From: Ligula intestinalis
Lineage: Eukaryota; Platyhelminthes; Cestoda; Diphyllobothriidea; Diphyllobothriidae
Direction: 5' to 3'
Assembly (NCBI GenBank): GCA_036362985.1
Contig: JAYGXS010000005.1
Location: forward strand, 46,105,263-46,169,262
Length of the DNA: 64,000 nt
The position numbers and the translations under genes were made by a program. This document shows, piece after piece, positions 44,906 through 58,000 of the stretch (position 1 is the stretch's first letter; every line of letters starts with the position of its first letter). The notes beneath the pieces are model-generated. The model saw only the letters and a program-made list of their open reading frames with translations, ran no database searches and had not been told where the DNA came from.

Positions 44906-47900
44906 CTTACGATCGTCACTGTTACAACCATACGTTATTATTATAATTAAATAGAAAGAGCATTTCAGAATTTCCGGTCACATTTCATAGTGAAGGGAAC
45001 CTACTGTATATGACATGTGGTACAGCATTCATGGAACAGATCCTACGAGATAAAAATAGCACAAATTGCGATCGCTGTAGTGTTCAACATACGTTTTGCT
45101 CTTAAATAAATAGTTATGCGGCGTAAGTCCAACTACAAAAATTAATCGGCTCCTCTGGAATATCGCCCTCTTGCTCTTTTACGATAAACCAGGCTTGCTT
45201 GACCAAGTGTACTTGTTGACCGGATATTAGACGTTTTTATACCCTCTACTTTCACCTGTTTCAGGCCGTCTATAATTGCGTTCCAACGGGGTTCTGAAGG
45301 GCCGAGGATGGGGAGAGAGACAGGGTGCAGGCGGGATGCAGGAACAGGAAGTGCGCACTGGCGTAAAATTAAACACAAACGGTGCCTGCATCCCTAAACC
45401 GCCCTGAGGCAATTGCAGAGCAGGGCAAAATGAAGCAAAACATACCAGTAGTAAACGGATAACATTTGGAATAGAATGCAAACTAATGAGCAAACTAATA
45501 GAAGTACAGGATGTAGACTCCAAATGAATGCTACCATGTGCAGTGGGTGAATGAAACACTATCTATTGGATCCATGGCATTTTGAGGGAGCATTTAGTGA
45601 ACCTTACTCTGCCTCGGTAACATTGTCTCTCTTTTTACACGTTCACCCGTTTCCCTCCCAATATATTTTTTTTATCTAAGACGTCTTTCCCCTTTTTTGC
45701 TGACCAAAGCGTTTTGACTTCTTGTGTTATTGATAAGTCTCTGGGCCATTTCTCATGACATCGTGTTTGTATCGATATTTCTTTATAAATTCAATTAGGC
45801 CTTTCTCTTATGTGCTCCAAGTTACGCAATGAGAGGCAGCAACTGAAGAGCTCTCTCGAAATGCCATAGATCCAATAAATCCTGCTGTTATTGCTAATTT
45901 TAAATTTTCACCTTTGTATACGTTGCTTAAAATTTCTGAAACGGTATACTTATGTTGTACTTTAAATGCAACCTAACTTACCACCGATTTATGAAATGCA
46001 TACGAAAAAATAGATGTGAGCAGTACAATGTTAACATGGTTAGCAAGTTTATTTTTCAAATAACGTTTATTCGACCGTAATGTGTCTAGCGCACTTAATG
46101 TCAATCCTTATACGTTTTGTCCACGACTAACATTTTGCTATATATTTGCACTTCATCACATCAAATTTTTCAACTCTCCTATATTTGTACGATTCATGAG
46201 GCTGGATGATATCTTGAATGCCATTTATATTTGACGATTTTTGGATATTGCGAACTTTCATAAGTCCACGTCGAACCGAAGGTGAAACACTGAGCAAATC
46301 AATGTAGATAGCAGGTGCTCTCGTTAACATGTCCTTTTCAATCCATGAGCTGAAGCTCCATTCTATAAAATAGTTCGAATCTATAAGTGGATAAGATGAC
46401 GATCATGAAAACTGCCCCTTTCTTGACCGATAATTGTGTCTGGGTACGTGCTCATTCGGCTCCAGAAACTGATTAAATGACAGAAAATTTAGCTTTCTGC
46501 AGCAGGGGAAAGGGACGTGGCTGTTACCCGTCTCTGCTTATATATGCAAATTCCCACTTGCTCTCGTGTTTTGCCGCCTGTGCCTAGCCCAGATGGCCGG
46601 TGGATCCCATTAAACAAAGGTGACACCGACCACATCTGCATAATTTTCCTTTGCAACCCTACCATGCTTTCTACAGTTGTAGTGCCCTTCAAATATCAAG
46701 GGCCTCCAGACCCTCATCATAGAATAATGTTGTAAGAATGTTACTGACAAAGACTGCGGTTAGAGCAAGTTCTTTTCGCATATGACCTCTCCGATCACGT
46801 AATGTACTCAAGTGGATTGCCTTTATGATGAAATCTAAGGATTTTACCAGAAAATCCCTGCTCGCATAAGTGGGTCAAGTGGCGTTTCTCAAAGTTGAAG
46901 AGAACTTTTTTAATGGTCCTTTTTCAACATAAAGCATATTGCGATTTACCAGACAATATTCCGTTTTTTAGATATACCAACTTTTACGGAAAAGCGGAAA
47001 ACACGAAATTGGGCGGGCTAGGTAAACTTCAGTTTTAAATTTACAGGAAGCAAGTTCATGTCAGAAATACAGTTAATAAAGGAGCCCAAGTAAATAAGTA
47101 TTGGGAATTAATTCTTTTTAATAATTTTTGTATGCATATGCTTCCATATTATGCGCAATGTAACGTATAGTTGTTGTCGAACAGCCCAAAGTTTCGTGAT
47201 GTATTTCAACTCAGTTTCACAAAAATTGCAGCTTGTTTCCTCCGTGTTAACATAGCCTGACTTACGTTGGAATAAGACAACCAGATTTCCACTAACTTGC
47301 ACCAATTTGCAAGTCAAAGAAGTAAGATATGTCGTAAGCTAACGTGCAAACATGCCGCTTAGTGGCCAATAAATTTGAATGTAAACGTTCGTAAACGTTC
47401 CACTTTTGTGTACGCTAAGCACAATTTTGTTCCATCTCATTTTTTGTAATAATTTGGGGATTTCGATTATAGCAACATTCTAAAATGGTAATTAGCACTT
47501 TTGAATTTTCACTGGCTTCAGTTGGTTGGTCATATATAGGGATTAAATTATACGTGCTTATGAAAACCTTCGAAAGAAGATGTTTACTAAACGCAATTAG
47601 CACCTGTTTGTCGGGGTCATCTTTTTAGAATGAACTTAATATACCGATATGTGTAAAAACAGTCAGCGTCAGCGACATTCATCACATTCTTATACGACTG
47701 AGATAAACCAAAACGCCTTCTATGACAACTTTTATCTTGGAAAATATCTGTTTAGATAAGTTGACGTCAAAAGTCTGCGTACATTACTTTTTACGCAGAT
47801 TAAGTCAAAACATGAATGGTGAAGTGTGAACGATTGTTGACTTGCCAGAATATTAGAAATAGATCCTTTGCAGAAAAGTGAAAAAACTCACTTTCATGTG

Positions 47901-50900
47901 GAAACTGAAGCAGTTATCAGTTTATATCTTTACTTACAGGCCCCGTTCTAAGATTGCCTAGAGCTTGAGAGAGTTAAGTGGATGCATATTTCGGGTACTC
48001 ATATATATAAATATAAATATATAGGCGTTTGCCGTCCTTATTTTCGGATTGCTAAAACAAACTAGAGCCTTGTAGGTTAACTGCTAAATTTTATAGCAAA
48101 ACAAGTGCCAGAATTTCCTTAAAGGAATTTCATCAACTGAATTCACTCTTCAGTTTCTGAAAAAAATACGTTGTGCTTAACTCAAATTTATAAACGCAAA
48201 ACTTACTTTTCCATTCTCTAAAAATATATGCTCAAGAACTTACTGGTCGGTATTCATATTCTTTTAAAGAACAACATGCACAAGCAAAACCATTTTGGTC
48301 CGCAGCGTTTAATTTTGCAAGATATTTCTTGGATCCTGGCAAGTTGTAGATTTTGCCAAATTCTGCGCCTATTTCCTTTCATTTTTTCCAACCTGAAATA
48401 AACATTTTTCTGATAAATAGTATTTTGCCCCTCACGTAAATTTAATGAATATATTAAACAAGCCTAAATTTGTGTTGAGCCATCCTCCTTTATTTCGATC
48501 TTCCATATTGCACCAGTTAGACAATCGTCTATGCATGTTTAATCTAGAGGATGAATTGTTAACCCATCTTGAAGATAAAAGCAGATATTCCCATCTTCGT
48601 AGCTATAGCGAGGATAAAAACTGACACTCCTAGGTTACCTTTAGGTTATTGGCATCAACCCAAAAATGCAGTATTCTGTAATTCAGGGTACTCAAGTCTT
48701 CTTGTGAAGGCACCGAAAGGCATTTTCGACCATTCAACTCCTAACTTAACTTAGCTAATGGAAACGGGCACTGGTGGAGGTCCCGTTTGTGAGACCACTG
48801 CAAAGCGTGCCCAAAAGAGGATCTACACTCAATGATTCATTTGAACTGGACATACTTACTTTTGCTGTCTATTATTGACCAATGATGCACGTTAATACCC
48901 CTAAGCATTCGGTAAAGATGAATGAATGTCGGCTTGCATCGGCAACTAGGCAGCTTCTGTTAATCTAATCACTCTAAGTCCATTAAATGTGAGATAAAAC
49001 GTGGGTCAGGATTAGCGTAGGACGGCCGTTCGCCAATTGGATTAAAGTGTCGAAAATGTTCCTTCCGGTCGGCCGGTCTTCTTTTGTTCGCCTCTTTCCT
49101 TTATTGAGTTCCTTCCAATATCATTTATAAATTATTAAGTAGGGCTCGAAGGCTGTTAATGACGATGTAGGGCGTCTTTCAATTGAGAAAATTTCTAATT
49201 TTTGTCGACAGACACCCACGTCAGGAAAAGGAAAAAACAACTTCTCTGTCTTCATAAATCGGGCAATTTGCCGCCCAATCCAAATTATTCGTTTTCTTAA
49301 GATTACTTTGCTAGTCTCCTGTCTTGATGGTGACAGCTCGCTTTTTTGTAACCAGCATACCTTACACATACTTGGCACTAATTTTCTGTGGTTCTGCTTA
49401 GTCTAAAGGTTTCCAACGTGCAGATTGTCGCAACTGTCGTATTTCAAATATATTCAGTAAGGTGCCTATTCACAGTACTTCCTGGCAGGGCGCGCCGGCT
49501 TCAATAGCCTCTATCAAGACTTTGTGAAGGCTTTTTAGTGATATCTAGGAAGTCTCGATCTCTTCTGAGGTGGTAGCTTTACCGCTTCTTTTGGTAACTG
49601 TGTCTCGGAGCTTGGTGAGCCAACATGCAGTCTGCTAGAGACTAGTAAATATTACGTGGTTATTCCACCGTGGCTGATGATGTTCAGCCCTTATATTCAT
49701 AACACATTTTGGTCCGCGTCTAAACGTCCTTTTAATATACTGACTAACTTGCAGTTAGTGCTAGCTTTCTGTGAAAAATAAAAAGCCCAATATTAAAATC
49801 AGACTATTTCCCAGAAGTCACACCGATGAGCCGCAGCTGTGCCATACATCGGTATAACCAGAAGTGTCAGAACTTGAGTGAGTACCTGTGTTTTTTAAAT
49901 ATAATTTTGCCTAAAAATACCTCCTGCCTTAGTTAAAAGGCTTTCAGAGGGTTAAGTCAATTAAAAAATGCAACAGTATGGTGCCATAGATATACCAAAA
50001 TTATCACTGTACTTTCAGTCATAGCATTTCACGAGTAAGGTAAATAGCAGTGTTCCCAAAGCCAATGGGCACTGAAATGGTCATTTCATGCTTCTTAGCA
50101 ATCATCAGCCAGTCATTCTCAAACCCAAGACATGTCCCACCCAAGGCTTGAAATCATTAAACCGCGAGGTCAGTGGCTTGCCGGTTTAGATCGACAGATG
50201 CTTACACTCCTGGCAAAATGTCCACTGATCACGAACGGAACAGAACTCGTTAGTCTCGCTCAACGTTGGAGCTCATTCTTGAGCCCCAGCAGCAGCGACA
50301 CAGCTGCTAGTAGTCTAGGCAGATAGCAGGGTGGTCATCTATTTTTATGTCATATAGGTCTTAAAGATACCGCACAGTTGCTGGATTCATCACGAAAAAA
50401 TAGCTGGAAAGTGTCCGCGGTTGTTTAAAATTCTCACAGAAACCACTAGAAATGTAGGGTACGCGCGAGAGAAACGAAAACCTAAAAAACACTGTTCTTA
50501 CGTCCGCGTCTAGTCCTTTTACGGGAACAAAAGTGTTATACAGTAAGCAGTGTAATGTAGCTCCGGTTTCCGTTCTTCCACATTAATTTTACATCCATGC
50601 ACGGTACGCAAAGTAATCAATCGGTGATGATTCCCTTCAATTGAAACGGAATGATGGCAATATGAGACTTTTGCTCAAAAGTATACGCTACCAAATGTTA
50701 ATGGTTAATTTATTTACAAACGATGTGACCCTTTTTGTGGAATCTTAAAAAATATCGCTTATCATTGTAAAATGGGCACCAAAAACTGCATAAAAACTTT
50801 TAAAAAATAATGAGCTTTATTTTGTTACTTTAAAAAAATTAAATAGTAGAAGTGCTATAAAATTGATTAGCAATGATACTTCTGCGGGATTTTCCGTCAA

Positions 50901-53640
50901 AAATTATATTCACTGAGTTATCAAAATTGTTAGTTTACAATAGTCTGGCCGCGCAACGAACCAATCAAAAAATTCGAAAAGCTTAACAACGTTAAGAAAT
51001 AATCTTTAAATAGGATTTGCCCTCAAATGATTTTCAAGAATAAGTTTGCTCTCACATATAACCTTCACCTTAAAACCTAAAGTTTGAGTACAGGCTCCAA
51101 CAGGATATCCAGAGTGATGGCTATATTTCCTTTCTTTCATCCGAGTTTGGCTTACCGCTTACTTCTTCAAATAGACTTTCGCTTGACTTCGGCGACAGGA
51201 ATAAAATTCTTCATCAGTTCATATGTTAACTATTGATTTTTCCTAGTGCAATTGTAAACGTACAAATTTGTATACGCCGTAAGGTAGCTTAACTTCTGTC
51301 AAATCTTAGAGCCTTTCAAATCGGAATTTCTGGTGGAAACTGTTTCTGACTCTTAGGGCAACAAACCACTGAGATTTGTATACCTGAATTTTACACTCGA
51401 TAAAACGAGCGAGTTCATAAAAATTGCCTGCATGCGTCAAATGCTTGTCGGGGGGGGGGGGAAGCAACGCAAAACGCAGTGAGTATCGTTTATTAAAAAC
51501 TGTTGACTTTGCATTACTCCCTTCTGTAAGAGAACGGGTGGCGGCATAAAAACCTTCTCTATGATGGTTTGTAATATCGGAAACTCCAACGCACAAGATA
51601 AAGTAGGTGACGCTACAGTTAATATATAAATATATATACATGTATATATTTTGTGAAAAAAAATCTATTGCATTATGTTGCAAGCCTAAAATGGTATTTT
51701 ACTCAAAAGTCCAGGTAGTGAAATATAAATTGCAATAGCTGAACTTACCGCAAAATAATCTTCCAAAGGTCTGTCATCAGGCATTTGGTGATAGGTCACA
51801 TTTTTGTATGTTTATAATGACATCTGTGGTCTGCAAGAAAAGAGCATGTTCTAGCTATCATGTTGCCCTCATTGCTATTGGTTCCCAAAGTTCCCTTTTG
51901 CTTTTTTAGCGATCGTTCAGCCCGGGAAGTGTTTGTTACCTTACGCCCGAGCCATCTCTTTATACGTTAACTCAGTTTTGCAACCGGCCAAACTAAGAAG
52001 AGCGAGCGTTAGATGCGGCGAAAGTCGGCCATCAAAAACGCAAGTTACCGGTGCTGTGCACGCCACGTTGTAAAACATACGACAGACACTAGTACAAATT
52101 AACTTGCCTTAAGTTTGAAAAATTATCTGGAAAAAAATACGCAGACTGGTCTTTTCCAGGAAATGAAGATATTATGGTACCAAAAAGGGGGTCTACCACC
52201 TTTGATACCCAAAGCGGCTTGTCTTCTGGTCATTTTTTGTTTTATTCTTTTTATTTAAGTTTTAGTTGAGTGAAGTTTTTATTTAATTTTATTTTTAAGT
52301 TATCTTCACTTTATTTACTTAGATATCACCAACAGTACATAACTATACCCGAATGAAAACGGTATACTAAAGTTAACTGACTAAACTAAGCGAACATAAC
52401 AAAAAGTAAGCTAATTACCAAAAATACGCAAAAATTAAATTTCGACTAGTAAACTAAATAGTATGCTGAAAACTGAAGTAAACTTATACCCTCGGTTCTG
52501 AAGGACAGAATTCGAAGTCTAGTGGTGGTAGACCAACTGTATTTTTTACTGAACTTATAAATGGGCCCGTTACCAGAACCAGCGGATACCTCTTAACCAA
52601 ACGCTACAGGACTATGGTTATAACTGGCGATTCGAATATCCTACTTCTGCGTGTTTTCAAAGTCCAAGACCGGTAAAACACGTGTCCCGGGTCACAGAAT
52701 GTACTGGCAATAGGTTGTTTTCCTGCGCAACCTAGTAGAGTCAAACTCTGGAACTGTTTATTAACAGAATTTAATAGAGACTGATTTGACAAGATACATA
52801 TAGCTATATTTTAAGGATTTTTTTCCGGTACAGGACTAGCAAAAGTTGCTTAAATGCATTCAGTAGTTTTCTGTTATACAATACAAGGATTTCAACGCTT
52901 GGGGTGTCGCAAATGATTTTGCTTTTTAAAAGCACCGTCTCAACTGAATAATACAGTGTCCATCTCATGCTTCGAACCAGCACCTCTGCAGGTTTAGAAT
53001 CTCGACACAAAGCGCAAAACTCGATTTCACGCAAAAAGTAAAAACCGATTTTTTGCTATTGAACCTGCTTCCTAGACTACCCCACTCAAATTCAAAACTT
53101 ATGGAAAATTTACTTTTCGAAGAACTCAAAGTCCTGAAATATGACCGGTCGGAAGGCGAAGCTTTGTAGTTCATTCTTTACGTCATTTAACTGGGATTAG
53201 AGAATACAAAGCGAACAATTGTCAGAGGTAATAAGGACAGTTCGGTTAGCGCACCTCCAGGGGTTCATGCATTCCAACTTTAACCGTGCCTTCAAATTAA
53301 AAAACTGAAAAAAATACTCCATACATCTTGTCGACAGTAATACGGACCAAGTTCATGAAAACAGATCGAGCAGGCATCAACGACTCTATCGCCACTTTCG
53401 CCAGCTTTGGTGACTGCACTATTCTATTAAAGTAAGCTTGACTTGTCGAAGTCTGAAGTTGTTATTCTTTAGTTTCTATAGCAGAAAATTGCAAATGTAG
53501 ACTAATACAGTATAAATCAGGCTTTTTAGAGGTAAAATTAAATATTTGGTCCTACTTCTATCAGCTGTATGTCTGTGCGTTTAGCTATCATCTGTTGTGT
53601 CTGTATGATTGACCAAGTATTGCAAAATTTAAATGTAACA
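44906..53640. other. AT-rich stretch with small GC-richer islands, no recognised gene
   Basis: Slightly GC-richer islands at about 45230-45410, 46490-46720, 49480-49660 and 50120-50335 have short open frames but no motif I recognise. A run of 12 G lies at 51450-51461 and an AT-alternating tract at about 51620-51650. Nothing supports a complete gene. Confidence 0.3.
52620..52705 (+). ncRNA. Possible relic of the tandem HHR repeat
   Basis: ACCGGTAAAACACGTGTC (52670s) followed by CCGGGTC resembles the right side of the 32.5-kb ribozyme motif. It keeps a perfect helix III palindrome, ACACGTGT. The left core would be CTGGCGA about 45 bases upstream, with two changes. A single decayed copy. Confidence 0.3.
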
Positions 53641-53833
53641 CTTCCTTCATGATTCAGTCTACCGTAAAGAAGAGGAATACGCGATCTCTGGAACACATGT
53701 TGTATTCTGAGCTATTCGTGAGAATTTCAGGTGTGGGGCGATTCGTACAACTCGAAGCTGGGAAGTATTCTCAAAGCGAGAAGCAGCAAGCTACGAGCCG
53801 CTACGATCCCTGCACTGATGCGTTCGTGAGGGA

Positions 53834-54521
53834 GTGGCACCGAAGAGGCTAAGGTACAGAACACCAGTGAATACTAAGTTGGCCAGAAACGTGATGCAAC
53901 GCTTCCGCAGGCAGATGACGCGTGTATTGATCAACGATTGCCACCTTCGACTCCGAAGGTACCAGTCTGTTATTGAACAAAGGAAGGAAGAGTGCATGAG
54001 ACAATTTGGTGAGCTCATTACCGATTCCATTGAGAGAACAATATCGACTCTAGACAAAGAGCGACAGGATCAAAAGTGCAAGAGTTTAGACCAGAAGTTC
54101 GGAAAAATTGAAACCGGAATCGAAAACAAACGAACTCGTGGTGCACAAGCTATCGTCTAGACAGTTAACAGAAATAGAACTAAGCGTACTGAGCCATGAA
54201 AATAACACTAAATCGACAGATGCTAAGCCAGCCGAATTTATCGCGGCACTGGAAGCCATGCTCGTACGGACCACCGCAACCAACGAGGCAAAGCATACAG
54301 TACGCCAAAAAGTCACCTCCCTATTAATGACGAATATGCCCACTGGTAGCATTTCACCAACTGAAGAAGAGGCGATGAAGAGGTTAAAAATGAACAAGGA
54401 CATAATAGTGCTCCCGGCCGACAAGGAAAGAGCAACCGTCCTGATGGAACGTAGCGATTACAACGAGAAAGCTCAAGATCTCTTCGACGACCAACAAACC
54501 CACGCATTCCTCCAAAACTAA
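53834..54521 (+). pseudogene. PLE N-terminal region
   Basis: Two overlapping frames. The first has LRYRTPVNTKLARNVMQRF and a coiled-coil-like charged stretch (RQMTRVLINDCHLRLRRYQS). After a frameshift the second has LSSRQLTEIELSVLSH, EFIAALEAMLVRT and the conserved Penelope block KDIIVLPADKERATVLMER. That block precedes the RT in all Penelope-type proteins I know of (family knowledge). A matching inverted piece lies at 3716-4276. Confidence 0.75.
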
Positions 54522-54589
54522 ATTGCTGATCAGCCAGCTTACTAGTCTCCTGAGCCGGCGCTGACGCAGCAGCGTGATATCACAAGACG

Positions 54590-55600
54590 AATGGTGACAA
54601 ACCAAGCCAACTTATACGGCACTGGCTCGATTTTATGGATTGCCCAAAATCTACAAGCCCAACGTTCCACTCCGGCCAATAGAGGCACTGAAAGGCAGCC
54701 CTACTTACAGCCTAGCTTAATGGATGTCACGGAAACTAAACTTTCTCTGAGAGGGCTCGACGACCTCAATCGATTCGGCCTCCCAATTTCAGCCACTATC
54801 CGGGATGGAACGGTTCAAGTGGATCAAAACATGGTATCTTTTGATGTGGTTTCACTATTTACATCCATCTCGCCGGACCTGCCACGCGACGTCCTACGCA
54901 AATGACTCGAAGAGGAATACGATGAATCGAGGGGTCCCTTAAAAATTGACCACCTCATTCAACTCTTCATCTTCTGCCAAAGGTTTTTTTTACATTTAAT
55001 TGTCAAACATACGAACAGACCAAATGAACGCCGATGGGATCCCCTATTTCCAGTCTCATCGCAGAACTGGCCTTACAGGAGCTAGAAAAAGTCGCCTTCG
55101 AGCCTGCATTTTTGGCACCGATATGTGGACGACACTTTTGTTATAATCAAACTTTGAAGCATGCTGTTCCCGGAGAGAACTTGAAAATGGTTATAGCTGT
55201 AAAATTTATTGGTACCATAAATTTCGGGAGAGCTCTTCAGTTACAACTTCTCACTGCATTAAGGTCCACGAATGAGGGTTTGTAACTGAGGAGCTCTCCC
55301 AAAATTACTGGTACCAATACATTTTACAGCTTTAACCATTTTCAAGTTCATAATCAAACGTCACAGGCTAGCAGACTTTCAAAACCTGCTTACTTGGATG
55401 TTCCTCGACATCAAATTCACAAAGGAGGAAGAGAATGCCGGACAACTACCGTTCCTGGATGTTCTCGTCACGCGCGGACCCAGCAGGGAACTCAGCACCT
55501 CGGTTTATAGAAAGGCGACTTACACAACCCAGGTGCTCAGCTTCCACAGCAACCACCCAATAAATGTGGCTGTATTCGAGCCCTATTTCAGAGGATGAAG
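54590..55600 (+). pseudogene. PLE reverse transcriptase interrupted by a foldback insertion
   Basis: In order and across frames: [20 protein letters not shown] (54622-54681), KGSPTYSLA then a stop, motif A MVSFDVVSLFTSI (about 54830), an LEEEYDE...IQLFIFCQRFF segment, PMGSPIS (with frameshift), ALQELEKVAFE. Motif C FWHRYVDDTFVIIK has its YVDD codons at 55122-55133, and its continuation is displaced to 55350 by an inserted element. [31 protein letters not shown] follow. The catalytic aspartates are intact but the gene is dead. Confidence 0.8.
55153..55349. mobile_element. Foldback MITE-like insertion in the PLE RT
   Basis: A 197-bp insertion flanked by a 10-bp direct repeat ATAATCAAAC (55143-55152 and 55350-55359) splits codons for VIIKR. 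It folds into an imperfect hairpin of about 70 bp per arm. The left arm starts GAACTTGAAAATGGTTATAGC at 55177 and the right arm ends with its complement at 55349. Shared arm features include TTGGTACCA and GGGAGAGCTC. Removing the insertion and one repeat restores the reading frame across motif C. The 24 bases left of the left arm (55153-55176) are unpaired. Confidence 0.8.
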
Positions 55601-55854
55601 ACGCACTGCAGTGAGTCGGAAGGACGAGTGCAAGAGTAACGACATCTTCGGGACCAACTGGCCAGGAATGGATACCTGAACAGCTTCATCCACCGCTGCC
55701 TCCGAACGCGCCAACGGGGAAAAAACGAAAAGGAGACCACCAACGCTCTGGTACCTTATGCCATACATTTAAAACGTGTCTAAAGCAACCGAGCGCATCG
55801 CCGCAGAGTACGGTTTGCTCATCGCCCGATAGTTACTATGCGTACGCGAATCAT

Positions 55855-56334
55855 GCAAACCAAAGACCCACTGGATGTTGGTGAGCAGTCTTGCGTCATT
55901 TTTCAGGTGCCCTGTCACGACTGCTCTTGCCATTATACAGGGCAGACCGGGCGACGACCGAGATCGCGAATAAAGGAGCACAAACGGGCAGTATGGAAAG
56001 GCAACCCACAGTGACACATCGCTATCTACACTCTGAAGGAAGGTCATGATTTCGACTTCTCAAATACACGGTTAATGACACGAGCCAGTTATAGGGTGGG
56101 ATGCAAACTGCCGGAGGCCTGGTTATAAGATCACAACTCCATAAACAGGCATGTGGATATACCGCCCTGTTATTTTGCCATCCCTGCGCACGACCAGAAA
56201 CCAGGGCCCAGCTCCTCTACAAGCATATGGACCACCACCTCAAGGTCACACGACGCTACCTTAGGGGGCGCGCATCGGGAGCACGACAAGATAGCGTGAG
56301 AATGGACGTAGCATGGACAGAGACAAATCAATAA
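55855..56334 (+). pseudogene. PLE GIY-YIG endonuclease
   Basis: VIFQVPCHDCSCHYTGQTGRR at about 55890-55950 is the family E GIY-YIG region (compare VVYSIPCQNCSLNYTGQAGR at 5.3 kb). RIKEHKRAVWKG follows, then a stop, then GHDFDFSNTRLMTRASYRVG and EAWL. The conserved R, H and E positions remain, but the frame is broken. Confidence 0.75.
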
Positions 56335-56399
56335 TTGTCACTATTTCCTCCCACTCTCCTTTACCAACCCCATTTATGCTTAGCTGACATTTGCTGTTT

Positions 56400-56455
56400 T
56401 CATTTACTCTGACGATGGTTTCTCATATGGAGCCGAAAGCTCAGAATAAAAATAT
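56400..56455 (+). ncRNA. Hammerhead-ribozyme-like motif, family E (intact core)
   Basis: CTGACGA (56409-56415), T, then GGTTTC pairs with GGAGCC (6 pairs, two G-U) around loop TCATAT. GAAAGCTC follows at 56435-56442. Helix III is AGCT, self-complementary, where families B and C have ACGT. Stem I is CT/AG plus further A-T pairs around one mismatch. One of the best candidates for activity in the window. Confidence 0.65.
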
Positions 56456-56514
56456 AGTTCCAGAGATTGCGTCTTCCTCTTCTTTACAACAAGAACCTGG
56501 GAACGCATATTAGC

Positions 56515-57625
56515 TTGTATTTAGTCTATTCCTGTGGTCACCTCAACAGAATCACTGTGTTATTTTCGTCTGGCCTAATTGGTCAAAACAGCAGCCTCGT
56601 CAGTACGGTTCAGAACCACCGGGTATGGCCTGAGCGTTTCTAATGCTTAATTTCCTGAAGAAGGTCATCTGGAAAAAGCGCCACACATGACTTGACTTGA
56701 ATAATCGAAGCCTTTATGTGTTCAGGGAAAAAGTTTTACCCGAGAGCGTATTATTACGAGTGCTTAGACTACAACGACGGCATGGGTGAATTGCATCTAT
56801 TCATGGAAATAAACTGTTTTTTTTATACACAAATTGAAAGGAGAGCATTGAAATTCACCTCGAACATTTATGTTATGTTTAACCCCTGAAAGAAATACTA
56901 ACCTAACACGCATTTTTGCGCATTTCCGTTCAAAATTGGGCGTCTGAAACCTGGTGATTGTTAGAAATAGAAGCAGATTCTATGAGACTCTGTCATGAGA
57001 TCGGATCGGTCGCCAATATGCACTCCTATTTTCAATTCTTGCATAACATTGAGTAGGTCAATTTTGGCTAGCGTACATTTACCATTATTCATTACGTGAC
57101 TCGTACACTAGTATAACAAAAAATGACGGAACAGTGATAACTTGAATTTGCCAATTCAAAGAAACCATTTGGGGGGATTCAGTGCATTCACTCAGGTCAG
57201 TTTTGTCAACGTAAATGACGAAGGGGGAACAGTGAGAAAAGAATAGGTGTCAGAATGTGGATACAAACCTGTGGAGCTCAGCTCCGATCATGATTGGATG
57301 ACTTTGCAAGCAAATGTTTTAGAAGTTGCAAACGTTTTCATCGGATTATTCACAAGAGTATTTGGCAAGCATACGTCGCTGTTGATGCACTCTCCTTGGT
57401 CATTACATTTATATGGGAAGATGATAATAGGTAAGATGTGGGCAATTATATTCAGCATAACAGGCAGGTGAGCCATGAAAGTAGAAGTCGGGTTGGTATT
57501 ATTCGGCTGGTTACGGGAAAATAAGGGTTTGTCAAATCTGGACAGGGGGAGGGTAGAAGGCAGTAAGAGTGGGGGAAGATGAAGACAGTTATGTAAATGT
57601 CGGCGATGCCAACCTCTGAGCCTGC
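56515..57625. other. AT-rich stretch without recognised feature
   Basis: No gene or repeat end was recognised. Confidence 0.4.
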
Positions 57626-57629
57626 AAGT

Positions 57630-58000
57630 GCACCTTTTGCATGCAAAAAAACGGTTTCATCAACCGGATCACAGTAGCTTCTGCTGCTGAGAGCAAACGC
57701 TGACACCGGACGTTGGGTAGTTTGGTGGGACCTTATAAATTGCCTTAAAGGCTTCATTGGAGTATGCACAATATCCGGAATTAACCACTTCCCGTTTGCT
57801 CAGCCATGCCGGGAGGTGCTCTCGTATTATTTTGGATAATGGCCGACTCCTGTGACCGAGATAACCTGTTCCACAGGAGCAAGTTAATGATTAGCTGTAA
57901 ATAGAAGAGGTCTGCGCTGGCAGTCTATCCTTACCTTCGCCGTGCTGAACCGGGCTGGTTGAGAAAAACACCCGAGCTTTCGCTGCTGGAAGGCTCCTGG
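57630..58000 (-). pseudogene. PLE endonuclease relic (family A/D-like)
   Basis: On the minus strand with frameshifts: LLLWN/CSCGTGYLGHRSRPLSK, IIREHLPAWLSKREV, YSNEAFKAIYKVPPNYP and AEATVIRLMKP. This is the same order as in families A and D. GIY-YIG is degenerate (GTGYLGH). No terminal ribozyme was found beyond it. Confidence 0.65.

Larger units (their letters stand above)
53668..56510 (+). mobile_element. PLE family E, longest copy, with inverted terminus at its 5' end
   Basis: In order: an inverted remnant of the family terminus (53668-53740, minus: GTTCCAGAGATCGCG, TAGCTCAGAATA); the N-terminal coding region (53834-54521); RT (about 54590-55600); endonuclease (about 55860-56100); tail; 3' UTR and ribozyme (56400-56455), ending in TTCCAGAGATTGCGTCTTCC and CTTCTTTAC. 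At least six frameshifts or stops and a foldback insertion (55153-55349) interrupt it. It is the only copy here showing the N-terminal region in line with RT and endonuclease. Confidence 0.85.

Noticed and set aside
45227..45559. 110-residue Pro/Ser/Cys-rich minus frame as a secreted protein
   Set aside because: No convincing signal peptide and an overlapping opposite-frame reading; composition reflects a local GC-richer repeat-like patch.
49810..49860. CACCGATGAGCCGCAGCTG as another copy of the tandem HHR motif
   Set aside because: The left part resembles CTGATGAGCCGG, but no GAAAC partner or helix III palindrome follows at the right distance.
51450..51461. Run of 12 G as a regulatory or quadruplex element
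   Set aside because: A single homopolymer without further G-tracts nearby; could also be a sequencing error.
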